From the NCBI GenBank assembly GCA_024742395.1, contig JANSYO010000003.1, forward strand, positions 62,001 to 126,000: a stretch of DNA of 64,000 nucleotides. The letters run 5' to 3'. Shown piece after piece: positions 27,438 through 37,408 of the stretch (its first letter is position 1; every line of letters starts with the position of its first letter). The notes below the pieces were generated by a model. It worked only from the letters and a program-made list of their open reading frames with translations. It was not told the origin of the DNA and ran no database searches. The stretch comes from Cytophagales bacterium. GTDB taxonomy: Bacteria; Bacteroidota; Bacteroidia; Cytophagales; Spirosomataceae. A program made the translations under genes and the position numbers.

Positions 27438-28952
27438 ATGAGTCATCATCACAAAGATTTCAGAATTGATTCTCCGGAGTTCGGAGAGTTAAATAAAAAG
27501 CTGGACAGAAGAAATTTCTTAAACAAAACCTCTTTAGGACTGGGTACATTGGCCCTGGGCTCTCTATTTGGCTTTGACAAATTAAGCTCGGCTCCACAAA
27601 AGGTTTCAGGAGTAGTTTCAGATGAAGAAATGCAGCAGCAAATTCTGGCAAGTATTCCGCATTTTGCTCCTAAGGCCAAACGCATCGTTTACCTGTTTAT
27701 GAGTGGCGGGCCTTCTCAGTTTGAAACTTTTGATTATAAACCAAAACTGGTGGATATGATGGGGCAAGATCTGCCCGAATCTGTCAGAGGTGGGCAACGC
27801 CTCACCGGAATGAGTGCTGCTCAAAGCAGCCTGCCCATTGCTCCGTCTTTTACGGGTTTTAAACAGTACGGCGAGACTCAAACCTGGGTCAGCGATTTAC
27901 TGCCACATACAGCACAAGTGGTAGATGATCTTTGCATAGTTAAATCTGTATATACCGAACATATAAATCATGACCCGGCCATTACTTTTTTCCAGACCGG
28001 GCATCAGTTACCCGGGCGACCTTCCATTGGCTCCTGGCTTAGTTATGGACTGGGCTCCGACAATGAAAATCTCCCTTCATTTATAGTACTGGTATCAAAA
28101 GATGGAGGAAAAGATCAGCCATTGTATTCGAGATTATGGGGCAATGGCTTCTTGCCAACTGAGCATCAGGGTGTACAATTCAGGTCTGGCAAAGACCCCG
28201 TTTTATTCCTCAATAATCCTGAAGGCTATGACGGAAAAGACAGACAGGAAATGTTGGAATACCTGAAAAAGCTTAACCAATTTCAGAACGAAGAAATCAA
28301 TGATCCTGAAATAGACGCCCGAATAGCTCAATATGAAATGGCTTTCAGAATGCAAACTTCGGTTCCTGAAGTGATGGACACCTCCGATGAAAGTGATGAG
28401 ACATTTGAAATGTATGGTCCGGAGAGTCGTGATTCTGGCACCTATGCAGCCAACTGCCTGCTGGCGAGAAAGCTTCTGGAAAAAGATGTAAAGTTCATAC
28501 AGCTTTATCACCAGGGCTGGGATCAGCACGGAAATCTGCCAGGTGGTATCAGCAATCAATGCAAAAGGACAGATCAGGCTACAGGAGCCTTCATCAAAGA
28601 CCTCAAACAAAGAGGCCTGCTGGAAGACACCTTGGTCATCTGGGGTGGAGAGTTTGGTAGAACCGTTTACTCGCAGGGTAAACTAAGTAAGGACAATTAC
28701 GGGAGAGATCATCACCCTAGATGTTTTACCATGTGGATGGCCGGTGCAGGGGTTAAAAAAGGCTTCACTTACGGAGAAACAGACGATTTTAGCTATAATA
28801 TCACAAAAGACCCGGTTCATGTTCATGATTTTCATGCTACCCTTATGAAACTTATGGGCGTAGACCACGAAAGACTCACTTTCAAATCGCAAGGTCGCCG
28901 TTTCAGACTGACCGATGTTCACGGAAAAATCATTAAAGACATACTGAGCTAA
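27438..28952 (+). CDS. DUF1501 domain protein with twin-arginine signal
   Basis: 504 residues. A Tat signal is embedded at about 24-45 ([19 protein letters not shown]). The body is a sulfatase/alkaline phosphatase-fold DUF1501 protein ([18 protein letters not shown], later [13 protein letters not shown], and [17 protein letters not shown]). DUF1501 is nearly always paired with a DUF1549/1553 partner, as here. The reaction is unknown; the fold suggests hydrolysis of an ester. Separated from its neighbours by 3 bases and 1 base. Confidence 0.9.
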   Translation: MSHHHKDFRIDSPEFGELNKKLDRRNFLNKTSLGLGTLALGSLFGFDKLSSAPQKVSGVVSDEEMQQQILASIPHFAPKAKRIVYLFMSGGPSQFETFDYKPKLVDMMGQDLPESVRGGQRLTGMSAAQSSLPIAPSFTGFKQYGETQTWVSDLLPHTAQVVDDLCIVKSVYTEHINHDPAITFFQTGHQLPGRPSIGSWLSYGLGSDNENLPSFIVLVSKDGGKDQPLYSRLWGNGFLPTEHQGVQFRSGKDPVLFLNNPEGYDGKDRQEMLEYLKKLNQFQNEEINDPEIDARIAQYEMAFRMQTSVPEVMDTSDESDETFEMYGPESRDSGTYAANCLLARKLLEKDVKFIQLYHQGWDQHGNLPGGISNQCKRTDQATGAFIKDLKQRGLLEDTLVIWGGEFGRTVYSQGKLSKDNYGRDHHPRCFTMWMAGAGVKKGFTYGETDDFSYNITKDPVHVHDFHATLMKLMGVDHERLTFKSQGRRFRLTDVHGKIIKDILS

Positions 28953-28953
28953 T

Positions 28954-30063
28954 ATGCAAAAGAGAAGATCATTCATTAAAACTACCAGCCTTTTGGGTGC
29001 GGCCACATTGTTTAGTTCGCCGTTGAAGAGCTTTGGCATTCTACACAAAAACATAAGCGAGGAAACCATCATAGGGCATGGCGATTACCAATATAAAGTA
29101 GACAAAGGATGGGCTCAAATAGGCGTATCTGATTACCCACTTTTAAACTGCCATGAAATGGTGCAAGACAGCAAAGGCAGGCTGCTGATGATTGGTGATC
29201 ATACCAATAATAACATTCTTATTTTCGATAAGTCTGGCAAACTGCTAGACTCATGGGGGCATGCATTTCCGGGTGGGCATGGTCTGTCAATAGCGAAAGA
29301 AGGCGGAGATGATTTTTTACTGATTACCGACTGTGGATGGTATCAAAACAAAGCCGGAAAATACGAAAAGCAAGCCGGCAAAGTGGTTAAGACAGATCTT
29401 GAAGGCAGACTCATCTTTGCATTGGGCCACCCAAAAACCATTGGCATTTACAAAGATGACGAGCCATTCATGCCTACAGAAACGGCAATTGCTCCTAATG
29501 GTGATATATATGTGGCTGATGGATATGGAAGCGACTACATCATCCAATACGATCATAATGGCCGCTACATTCGTCATTTTGGCGGACATCATAACCAAAA
29601 CAAAGAACATAACTTATCCAATGCCCATGGCGTGGCTATAGATAAGAGAGATCCCGCAAATCCTAAGCTTATTTGTACGTCCAGAAATGAAAACTGCTTC
29701 AAGGTGTTCAGCCTTGACGGGAAGTTTATAGAGCGAATAGATTTACCGGGAATGCATGTTTGCAGGCCCGTATTGCACAATAAAAATATTTATGCAGGGG
29801 TTTGCTGGAGCAAAGATGAAGATGGAAAAACCAACTGGGGCGATTCCGGCTTTGTGACCATTCTCGACCAAAACAATATAGTCATCAGCAACCCCGGAGG
29901 AACAGCACCTGAATATAAAGCCGGCAAGCTTCAGGCATCCAGAAACATATCAAACCCAATTTTCAATCACGGCCATGATGTGTGTATAGATGAAGATGAC
30001 AGCGTATACGTTTGTCAGTGGAATGCTCATCATACCGCACCCATCAAACTAACAAGAGTGTAA
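28954..30063 (+). CDS. NHL-type six-bladed beta-propeller protein, Tat-exported
   Basis: 369 residues. A twin-arginine signal (KRRSFIKTTSLLG) leads into repeated blades (NNILIFDKSGKLLDSWGHAFPGGHGLSI; GDIYVADGYGSDYIIQYDHNGRYI; FKVFSLDGKFIERIDLPGMH), an NHL-repeat propeller. Such domains can bind glycans or proteins or act as lyase-like scaffolds. No catalytic site is evident. One base separates it from both operon neighbours, so it likely works with the cytochrome and DUF1501 proteins. Confidence 0.85.
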   Translation: MQKRRSFIKTTSLLGAATLFSSPLKSFGILHKNISEETIIGHGDYQYKVDKGWAQIGVSDYPLLNCHEMVQDSKGRLLMIGDHTNNNILIFDKSGKLLDSWGHAFPGGHGLSIAKEGGDDFLLITDCGWYQNKAGKYEKQAGKVVKTDLEGRLIFALGHPKTIGIYKDDEPFMPTETAIAPNGDIYVADGYGSDYIIQYDHNGRYIRHFGGHHNQNKEHNLSNAHGVAIDKRDPANPKLICTSRNENCFKVFSLDGKFIERIDLPGMHVCRPVLHNKNIYAGVCWSKDEDGKTNWGDSGFVTILDQNNIVISNPGGTAPEYKAGKLQASRNISNPIFNHGHDVCIDEDDSVYVCQWNAHHTAPIKLTRV

Positions 30064-30064
30064 A

Positions 30065-31441
30065 ATGATATTGTTAGATATAAGTACTTTTTTGGGCAGA
30101 CTGCACCCTTTGATGGTGCATATCCCTATTGGCTTTATTTTATTGGCAGGTATATTCAATTGGGCCTCTTATTTCCCTAAGTACAAACAACTAAGCACTG
30201 CTTCAGAATTTGCTCTTTTATTGGGAGCTATGGCAGGTGTGGCTGCTTGCCTGATGGGCTGGCTACTGTCGAAAACCGGAGACTACGATTATAACTTGCT
30301 GGAAGCCCATAAAATAAGCGGCATCGTGCTTACCGCCCTAAGCTTTATTCTCTACTTTTTTCTTTCTGAAAAAGGTCAATCACTTCTCAGTATTCCTCAT
30401 CGAGTGCAATCAATCATTTATCTGGGTTTGGTAATTTTAATGAGTTATGCCGGGCATCAAGGTGGAAACCTGACACACGGAACGGAATACCTGAGTCTTG
30501 CCACATTAACAGAAAAGCAAAGAGAAAAACCGGAAAACATGGAGGCCGTTTTGGTCTATGAAGATCTTATACAGCCCATCTTAAAAAGTAAATGTACACA
30601 ATGTCATCAGGCAGGAAAGAAAAAAGGAGAACTTATACTAACCTCCTTTGCTGAACTGAACAAGGGGGGTAAAAATGGTCCTGTAATTCTACCGGGAAAA
30701 GTAGATAATAGTGAACTCATCAGGAGAGTTACATTGGAGCAAGACCATGAAGAATTCATGCCCACCGATGGTAAAACGCCCTTAAATCAGAACGAATTGG
30801 CCATCCTGAAATGGTGGATAAGCAATGACGCCAGTGGTCCTGAGACAAACTTTCTGGCTCAGAAAAATAATGAAGAAATTGCTGAAACGGTTGAAGTTTA
30901 TTTGGGTTTCAAAGAAGGGAATGAGACTATGTTAGCTTCGGCCGATAACGATGTAATTTACAATTCCAACATTCCGGCTGTAGCTGATGAAAACGTATTG
31001 AAAGATCTCAAAAAAGGAGGCTTCAGCTACCGTAAAATGAACCACAGCCCATTGATGCTGGATATTAGCGTTGACAGAAATTTAAAAGACAACAAACTCG
31101 ATTTTAAGGTATTGGAGCCTATTGCCAAACATATCATTTGGCTTAACCTTACAAAAGTAAAGATGGAAACTAAAGAACTAGAGTCCCTTTCGAAAATGGA
31201 GAATTTAGAGAAACTCAAACTAGATGAAAGCTCCATTAGTAATGAATCTCTAGAGAAAATTGCTTCCCTGAAATATCTTAACTCGATAAATCTGAATAAA
31301 ACACAAGTCACAGGGCAAAGCCTCCAATATTTTAAGAATCATGAAAAACTCAAGAACATCTATGTTTGGCAGAGTAAAGTTTCTGAAAAAGAGGCATTGA
31401 ATTTTGAGAAAGAGAATCCTCAAATAGAAGTGATTTTGTAA
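30065..31441 (+). CDS. DUF2231 membrane protein fused to cytochrome c and leucine-rich-like repeats
   Basis: 458 residues. Four N-terminal membrane segments (HPLMVHIPIGFILLAG; EFALLLGAMAGVAACLMG; ISGIVLTALSFILYFF; IIYLGLVILMSYAG) form a DUF2231-like unit, with conserved histidines that could hold heme b. Then a PSCyt1-like cytochrome with CTQCH near residue 178, then degenerate leucine-rich repeats (ISNESLEKIASLKYLNSINL). The combination suggests a membrane-anchored electron acceptor for the operon's lipoprotein cytochrome. Function not established. Confidence 0.85.
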   Translation: MILLDISTFLGRLHPLMVHIPIGFILLAGIFNWASYFPKYKQLSTASEFALLLGAMAGVAACLMGWLLSKTGDYDYNLLEAHKISGIVLTALSFILYFFLSEKGQSLLSIPHRVQSIIYLGLVILMSYAGHQGGNLTHGTEYLSLATLTEKQREKPENMEAVLVYEDLIQPILKSKCTQCHQAGKKKGELILTSFAELNKGGKNGPVILPGKVDNSELIRRVTLEQDHEEFMPTDGKTPLNQNELAILKWWISNDASGPETNFLAQKNNEEIAETVEVYLGFKEGNETMLASADNDVIYNSNIPAVADENVLKDLKKGGFSYRKMNHSPLMLDISVDRNLKDNKLDFKVLEPIAKHIIWLNLTKVKMETKELESLSKMENLEKLKLDESSISNESLEKIASLKYLNSINLNKTQVTGQSLQYFKNHEKLKNIYVWQSKVSEKEALNFEKENPQIEVIL

Positions 31442-31450
31442 TTTGGAGGA

Positions 31451-32164
31451 ATGAAAAGACGCCACTTCCTCTCCATTGGCCTTGCCGGGTTTACCAGTAC
31501 TCTGGCCTTGGCTACTAAACAATCTGACCGAAAAATAAGAGTAGCTTTTATAGGAGATAGTATAACAAACAATGGCGGTTATATTGAATTCATCAAGGAA
31601 AATCTGACTGAGCCAGAAAGGTTTGAAATTTTCAATTTTGGCAAAAGCAGCGAGACAGTTTCAGGGCTTTCCGAAGCAATTCATGATCCCCGGAGGCCCT
31701 ATCTTTTTGACCGGCTGGGCGAAATCTTAAAAGATGGCGATTTTGACTACTGCTTTTTGTTTTATGGTATCAATGATGCCATTTACAGTCCTTTTGACCC
31801 CAAACGTTTCAGAGCCTATCAGAAAGGAATTGCGAAAGCATCAAAGAAAATCTCGAAAACAGGATGTAAGGTTGTTTTGCTAACTCCTACGCCATTTGAC
31901 GAACACGCTATGGAACCAAATGGTGGATTGCCTTTAAATGCCTACAGCTACAAAGAGCCCTACTATCTTTATAACTCAGAGGTGATAAGTAAATATGCAG
32001 AATACATTTCCAGCTTGAAAAACCGAAAGGTTTATAAAACTATTGACACGTACCATGAGGTTGCCAAGCAGATGAATGAGTCTTTTGGGACAGACCGAAT
32101 ACACCCTCTACCCTTCGGGCATGAAGTGATCGGCCGAAAGATACTCAAGGAGATGAATTGGTAA
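31451..32164 (+). CDS. SGNH/GDSL-family hydrolase (carbohydrate esterase-like)
   Basis: 237 residues with an N-terminal export signal that begins MKRRHFLSIGLAGF, Tat-like. SGNH blocks are visible: I, GDSITNNGGY with the Ser nucleophile; III, YGINDA; V, DRIHPLPFGH with the Asp/His pair. These enzymes usually remove acetyl or other esters from polysaccharides, which would fit degradation of decorated algal glycans. Last gene of the operon, 9 bases after the previous one, followed by a strong hairpin. Confidence 0.88.
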   Translation: MKRRHFLSIGLAGFTSTLALATKQSDRKIRVAFIGDSITNNGGYIEFIKENLTEPERFEIFNFGKSSETVSGLSEAIHDPRRPYLFDRLGEILKDGDFDYCFLFYGINDAIYSPFDPKRFRAYQKGIAKASKKISKTGCKVVLLTPTPFDEHAMEPNGGLPLNAYSYKEPYYLYNSEVISKYAEYISSLKNRKVYKTIDTYHEVAKQMNESFGTDRIHPLPFGHEVIGRKILKEMNW

Positions 32165-32188
32165 AGAGTTTGAATCTGAATCATAAAA

Positions 32189-32229
32189 AAGCCCGCTAAG
32201 CTGAGAAAGAATTCTTTCGCTTAGCAGGC
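32189..32229. terminator. Bidirectional hairpin terminator between SGNH hydrolase and fucosidase genes
   Basis: Arms AGCCCGCTAAGC and GCTTAGCAGGCT, with one mismatch, enclose the symmetric GAAAGAATTCTTTC. A-run on the left and T-run on the right, consistent with termination in both directions between two converging genes. Confidence 0.85.
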
Positions 32230-32248
32230 TGAATATTTTTTTGTGATC

Positions 32249-33745
32249 CTAGTTAATTTTTAAACAGTAGGCAAAATCACATGGTCTGTAAGAAGGCATG
32301 GTAATAATTAAAGCATCTTTCGTCTGCTTGAATTTAATCTCTTCATCAGAGCCAAGCATTTTAATGCTGCTAATTTTTTGAGGATAAACCTTATTGCCTT
32401 TGGCAAGTGTCTTTATTTCTGCAGTATTATCAGATGGCCATTGCATTAGGAATGCGTATAGCTGATCGCCTTGGGTAGTGTAACGAACATCTTCTTCGCC
32501 CAGATCTTTGTTATTGCCCTCAGAAAGATGCCCCTCTACAATCTTAGTAGGTCCTTCGCCATAAATAGTGAAAGGTCTGCTGCCATAAATAGCCTCACCG
32601 TTAACTTTCAGCCACTCTCCCATTTCAAACAACACTTTCTGCTGGTCGTAAGGGATAGTTCCGTCGGCTTTAGGACCTACGTTTAACAGCATACTTCCGT
32701 TTTTACTTACAATATCCACCAGGTCATCAATAAGAGTATTTGTCTCTTTAGACTCCCAATTGCTTACATATCCCCATGAGTTTTTACCAATAGAGGTATC
32801 AGTTTGCCAGAAGAAATCCCTGATTTTTGAAGACTTGCTTCTTTCCATGTCATGTACATAAGCACCTTCTGCCAGTGATTCGTATTTATGATTTTTACCC
32901 TGAAGCACCACTTCTTTGTTCCAGTCTAACGCTTTATTGTAATAATAAGTGGTCAGTTTAATGTGCTCAGAAGCATACTCTGGTCTATCCCAGCCGAAGT
33001 CAAACCACAAGATATCCGGCTGATAGTTGTCAATCAATTCAGTGGTTCTTTTCATCCACATGTCTTTAAACTCGGCAGTAGGAGCTTCATTGCTACTTTT
33101 CATAACCGGGCCATATAGCATTTGATACTTAGGGGCGGTATTGCCAAGCTCAGGTTTTTTTGTGAAAAAGTCTTGATTAAAAGCCAGGTGAGATGACACC
33201 CCGAACTTCATTCCGTGTTTTGCTGTCTCAGCTCTCAATTCACCAATAATGTCTCTTTTCGGGCCCATATCTACTGAGTTCCAGATAGTGTGAGAGGAGT
33301 TGTACATAGCAAAAGCATCATGATGCTCCGCAACAGGGACTATGTATTTTGCACCTGATTTCTCAAAAATATCCAACCACTCAGCAGCGTTAAAGTTTTC
33401 TGCCTTGAACATTGGTATGAAATCTTTGTAGCCAAATTTACTAGGATGACCGTAGGTTTTCACATGGTACAGATAGTCATCTGTAGGCCCCTTCTTCCCT
33501 TTATTCCCATGATAAGATGTGGTGGAGTTCTCATCTATGTACATGTTTCGGGCATACCACTCAGAACCATACCCGGGCACTGAATATACCCCCCAGTGAA
33601 TAAAAATACCAAACTTGGCATCCTTGAACCACTCAGGTGTTTCATATTTTTTTGCGATGTCATCCCAGTCTTCACGATACCTTTCCTGAGAAAAAGCTGA
33701 ACTGAATGCAGTCAGCATAGCGAGTGTTACTAAAATTTTTTTCAT
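32249..33745 (-). CDS. Alpha-L-fucosidase, glycoside hydrolase family 29
   Basis: 498 residues, Sec signal (1-19, AFS-QE). GH29 landmarks: WGVYSVPGYGSEWYARNM (substrate pocket), the AEHHDAFAMYNS block and WFDFGWD, in which D249 is the expected nucleophile. The C-terminal beta-sandwich follows. It releases alpha-L-fucose from fucosylated glycans in the periplasm or at the surface. Neighbours include sulfatases, a fucose-type mutarotase and fuconolactonase, so it probably feeds the fucose route. It stands apart from the upstream FG-GAP gene by 256 bases. Confidence 0.94.
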   Translation of the reverse strand: MKKILVTLAMLTAFSSAFSQERYREDWDDIAKKYETPEWFKDAKFGIFIHWGVYSVPGYGSEWYARNMYIDENSTTSYHGNKGKKGPTDDYLYHVKTYGHPSKFGYKDFIPMFKAENFNAAEWLDIFEKSGAKYIVPVAEHHDAFAMYNSSHTIWNSVDMGPKRDIIGELRAETAKHGMKFGVSSHLAFNQDFFTKKPELGNTAPKYQMLYGPVMKSSNEAPTAEFKDMWMKRTTELIDNYQPDILWFDFGWDRPEYASEHIKLTTYYYNKALDWNKEVVLQGKNHKYESLAEGAYVHDMERSKSSKIRDFFWQTDTSIGKNSWGYVSNWESKETNTLIDDLVDIVSKNGSMLLNVGPKADGTIPYDQQKVLFEMGEWLKVNGEAIYGSRPFTIYGEGPTKIVEGHLSEGNNKDLGEEDVRYTTQGDQLYAFLMQWPSDNTAEIKTLAKGNKVYPQKISSIKMLGSDEEIKFKQTKDALIITMPSYRPCDFAYCLKIN

Positions 33746-33777
33746 AGTTTTTTTCTGATTCCTTTAAAGAAACAAAA

Positions 33778-33792
33778 GGGAGAAAATCTCCC
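33778..33792. repeat. Small stem in the fucosidase leader
   Basis: GGGAG and CTCCC arms with a five-base loop (with flanking AA/TT), about 30 bases upstream of the fucosidase start. It would form in the 5' end of its mRNA. No proof of a regulatory role. Confidence 0.35.
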
Positions 33793-33956
33793 TTAATGTC
33801 TTTCTTTAACCTTTAACCCATTGTATTCTTGTCGAATTTCTTTTTTACAAATCTCTAAACAATATAGTATTAGTCACTTGAGTTAATACAACCACTTTCT
33901 ACCTCAAGTATTAATTATTAACAAAATTATGCAATATGACTTGATCTAGCCTTCTA

Positions 33957-34005
33957 AATTTTAGCATAACATAGTACAATTTAAGCATACGATAGGCTTG
34001 ACTAT
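33957..34005. repeat. Imperfect repeat of the AraC promoter segment (copy 1)
   Basis: About 49 bases similar to 38593-38646: shared blocks TTTTAGCA, ACATA, AAGCA and GGCTYGACTAT in the same order. It straddles the stop of the FG-GAP gene (34002) and lies about 210 bases upstream of the fucosidase. Could be a regulator site or a decayed duplication. Confidence 0.5.
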
Positions 34006-37000
34006 CTTTTAATTTTGAAATACATAGGATGACTATTATTCACCCCTACCACTAGATCCATCCCATTATTCATTAACAGCATGGATCTTACGTCACCTTT
34101 TAGAAATAATCCTGACAAATATGGCGGAACAGATTGCCAGCCACTTCCTTTTCTATTGAGCAAAATTGTACCATAAGAAGCGTCATACCTTCCTGTACTC
34201 ACCTCGGCATGATACTCGTTTCCGGCAAGTAACAAATCCATGTAACCATCTTCATTTAAATCAAGGACCTGTATTGCATTTACCGGTGCAAACTGTGCCT
34301 GCTGGGGTAAATCATGGCGTACATACTTACCCTTACCCACATTTTCTAACCAGGCACTACTCAAATACTCGCATCTTAGCTCAGTAAAATCATCCTGGCC
34401 AAAATACTTTAACATTTCCTTCATTTCGGCTTTTGAGTATTCTTCGTATCGTGGAAACCTTTGTTTTATGAGTGGGGTTTGCTCTGCAAACTGGTCTCGG
34501 CTTAAATCTGTAAAGAGTTTATATTCTTCAGAATCATCTTTTATGTAATAGGCCGGAAGAAGCTCCATAGAACCATTCTTATCCAAATCCTTAGCGTATA
34601 AATAGGCCGGTTTTTCAGAACTAAGATGGTATTTTGTGTTCTCTCCAAAGTTACCGGCTATTAGATCTACATCTCCATCATTATCTAAATCAGCCGATTT
34701 GAGACTTCGCCACCAACCATGGTTTGATGTTAAACCCGTAGCGTTTGTTACCTTCTTAAAAACGGAGCCGGTATTTTTAAAAAACTCTACCGACATATAA
34801 TCCCCACAAAGAACCAAATCCTGCCTACCATCATCATCAAAATCAAGGAAAAGGCCAGAGGTCACCATGCCGATAGTGCTAAGTTCTGCTGCCTTTTGAT
34901 GGGTAACATCAACAAACTTACCTGAACGATTCTCTAATACATAGCTCTGAGGACTCTCCGGAAAAATATCATTATCAAGCCTACCTCCGATAAAAAGATC
35001 TTTGTCTCCGTCTTCATCAAAGTCCTCTGCCAAAATGGTACTGGAGAACACCTTAAAACCTGGATCAAACAAAGACATGGAAAGACTGAATTTTCCTTTA
35101 GAATCATTCAAATATACTCTTGGAGCCTGAGCACCCGAACCCGGAAGCTCTGTGCTACCACCTACTACAATAAGATCCTGATCTCCATCTGAGTCAACAT
35201 CTATAAAGACACCGTTCAGATCTTCGGGCTCTAATGACTCCGGCAATGAACTCTTTTGATAGGTTTTAGTCTTAGTTTGAATGTAAATACCTGACGCCTG
35301 GCCTTTTGGCCCTGCCATGAAGAAATCGTCTAAACCGTCACCATTAACATCTGCAAGGGCCATTCCCGGCCCCAACTGCGAGTACTTCTGCGGCTGCATG
35401 CGTCTCATAGAGAAGTCTGCGAAAAACTTTTCAGAATGAGCCTCGAATTCAGGATGATTAACCTCCTCCATAAATAAAGATTCTAAGGAATTTGTCAAAT
35501 TAAAAAGGTAATTCAGATCATCCTCTTCATGCTCCGATACCAGTATCTCCTGGTTAGCCGCTATATTTTCTAGCAGTCTGCTTTTTCCAGTAGGCCAGAT
35601 AATACGAACAGAGTCTGCTGACATATGATCTCCTAAACCAAAATGAAGCCTTTTATCTACACTACTGGCGTAACCTCGTGTAGAAAACTGCTCCTGAATT
35701 TGACTTGTACCTTGTGTATAGACCAATACCTTGGCACCTACTGCATGCAGGTTAGACGGCAGGCCTGAAAGCTTAATGCGTAAAAAATTGGCCACAGAAT
35801 CCTGACTAGTAATCCGAAGATCATTCCTTAGAATCAAAGCTTCCTGATTCATATTGTTTACTACTAAATCCAGATCACCGTCATTGTCAAAATCTGCATA
35901 AGCTGCCCCTTGCGATACCGTCTTTTCATTGGCACCCAACAGGCCGGATTGATCTATAAAGATCAAACTTTTATTATTTAAGAATAAGAAGTTTTGCTTC
36001 TCTACCGATCCAAACTCATCAAGCCTTTTGGCCCATTTCATAACATCTTCCTGAGAAACAGTTTGGGCAGAGTTAGCACCAAAAAAAGATTTTTCAGAGA
36101 GCTCTGATTGAGTAAAAGAGATGAAGTCGTTATTGGTTAAGTCTTTCGCTAAACCATTAGAAATATGGATATCTTTCCAGCTATCATTATTGAAATCTGC
36201 AAATAAAATGCTCCAGCTCCAGTCTGTTTCTGAAATGCCTGCCAACTGCCCAATCTCCGAAAATGCAGGAACTCCAGCGGGCATCATCCCTTGGTTTAGC
36301 TGAAGAACATTCCGACTATACTGATGATGATAGCCTGCCCACCTTTGCATTTCATATTTATCCGGACTGAAGCCCAAAGACATCATTTTCTTACGCTCAT
36401 TGGTATTAGGCATCATGTCTAACACACCGATATCGAGCAGTAAATCATTATTAATATCAGCAATATCTATACCCATGCTGCTAAAACTTTGATGTCGGGT
36501 TGCTTCAGAAATTCTGTTTACAAAACCACCCTTCTTATCGTTAATCCAGAGGTAATCATTGCTTAAGTAGTCATTGGCCACATATATATCCGGGTAGTTG
36601 TCTTCGTTTATATCCGCTACCATAATGCCCAGTCCATAACCGTCTTCCTTGATGCCTGAGGCAATGGAAACATCTACAAAAACCGGATGACCGAGCGAAT
36701 CCTGAACACCCTCATTTCTAAAAAGCTTGTCAGCTGACTTTGACAAACCACTGGTATCTATCCTGACTATCCTGTTAGGCTCGGGGTCAAAAAGCTTATG
36801 ATTCAGCAGATACATATCTAAGTCGCCGTCCTTATCATAGTCAAAAAACGCTGCATTTGTAGAATAACCTGTATCAGCCAAACCATACGATTCGGCAGAT
36901 TCCTGAAACTTAACTTCTGCTGATTTTTGATTGATAAAAAGGAGATTCTTTCTCCTTTTGGGATTACTAAAATGTGAAACGCAAAGATAGAGGTCATCCC

Positions 37001-37403
37001 AGCCATCCTGATTTACATCTTCTACCGTAACACCGGTTACCCATTCTGTTTTTCCGGCTATTCCTGAACGTTCCGTGATATCCTCAAACTTGAAATCACC
37101 TTTATTCAGATAGAGTTTACTATCTACCTGGCTTCCGCCAAAAAAAACATCCTGAAGACCATCATTATTGAAGTCTCCCACACCTACACCAGAGCCAATA
37201 TAGATGTACTCATTATGATAGAAATTCAAAGAATCATCTTCAATGATCTCGTTATTGAAATAAATACCCGTCTGACCAGAGTCAAGACGGGTAAACTTTA
37301 ATTCTCCTGGCTTAGACTCAGTCTTGCATGCGGCATTCATTATCAGGCCTATAAAGCCCAAAAATATACTAATACGATATGATACCTGACTAGGTCTAAA
37401 CAT
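34002..37403 (-). CDS. FG-GAP/VCBS repeat lipoprotein with ASPIC/UnbV domain
   Basis: 1133 residues, lipobox NAAC (Cys26). It holds at least ten FG-GAP blades with Ca-binding loops of the DxDxDG type (DFNNDGLQDVFFGG, DYDKDGDLDMYL, DFDNDGDLDLVV, DVNGDGLDDFFMAG, DLDNDGDVDLIAG). An ASPIC/UnbV segment (about 555-620, LSGLPSNLHAVGAKVLV and VRIIWPTGKSRLL) follows the first set. Such large calcium-dependent beta-propeller proteins are exposed at the surface in Bacteroidota glycan loci and probably bind glycan or partner proteins. It begins 5 bases after the zinc alcohol dehydrogenase gene. Confidence 0.9.
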   Translation of the reverse strand: MFRPSQVSYRISIFLGFIGLIMNAACKTESKPGELKFTRLDSGQTGIYFNNEIIEDDSLNFYHNEYIYIGSGVGVGDFNNDGLQDVFFGGSQVDSKLYLNKGDFKFEDITERSGIAGKTEWVTGVTVEDVNQDGWDDLYLCVSHFSNPKRRKNLLFINQKSAEVKFQESAESYGLADTGYSTNAAFFDYDKDGDLDMYLLNHKLFDPEPNRIVRIDTSGLSKSADKLFRNEGVQDSLGHPVFVDVSIASGIKEDGYGLGIMVADINEDNYPDIYVANDYLSNDYLWINDKKGGFVNRISEATRHQSFSSMGIDIADINNDLLLDIGVLDMMPNTNERKKMMSLGFSPDKYEMQRWAGYHHQYSRNVLQLNQGMMPAGVPAFSEIGQLAGISETDWSWSILFADFNNDSWKDIHISNGLAKDLTNNDFISFTQSELSEKSFFGANSAQTVSQEDVMKWAKRLDEFGSVEKQNFLFLNNKSLIFIDQSGLLGANEKTVSQGAAYADFDNDGDLDLVVNNMNQEALILRNDLRITSQDSVANFLRIKLSGLPSNLHAVGAKVLVYTQGTSQIQEQFSTRGYASSVDKRLHFGLGDHMSADSVRIIWPTGKSRLLENIAANQEILVSEHEEDDLNYLFNLTNSLESLFMEEVNHPEFEAHSEKFFADFSMRRMQPQKYSQLGPGMALADVNGDGLDDFFMAGPKGQASGIYIQTKTKTYQKSSLPESLEPEDLNGVFIDVDSDGDQDLIVVGGSTELPGSGAQAPRVYLNDSKGKFSLSMSLFDPGFKVFSSTILAEDFDEDGDKDLFIGGRLDNDIFPESPQSYVLENRSGKFVDVTHQKAAELSTIGMVTSGLFLDFDDDGRQDLVLCGDYMSVEFFKNTGSVFKKVTNATGLTSNHGWWRSLKSADLDNDGDVDLIAGNFGENTKYHLSSEKPAYLYAKDLDKNGSMELLPAYYIKDDSEEYKLFTDLSRDQFAEQTPLIKQRFPRYEEYSKAEMKEMLKYFGQDDFTELRCEYLSSAWLENVGKGKYVRHDLPQQAQFAPVNAIQVLDLNEDGYMDLLLAGNEYHAEVSTGRYDASYGTILLNRKGSGWQSVPPYLSGLFLKGDVRSMLLMNNGMDLVVGVNNSHPMYFKIKR

Positions 37404-37408
37404 ACATT

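Noticed and set aside
28203-29072. Two minus-strand frames of 135 and 129 codons
   Set aside because: They are antisense to the DUF1501 gene and show no family resemblance.
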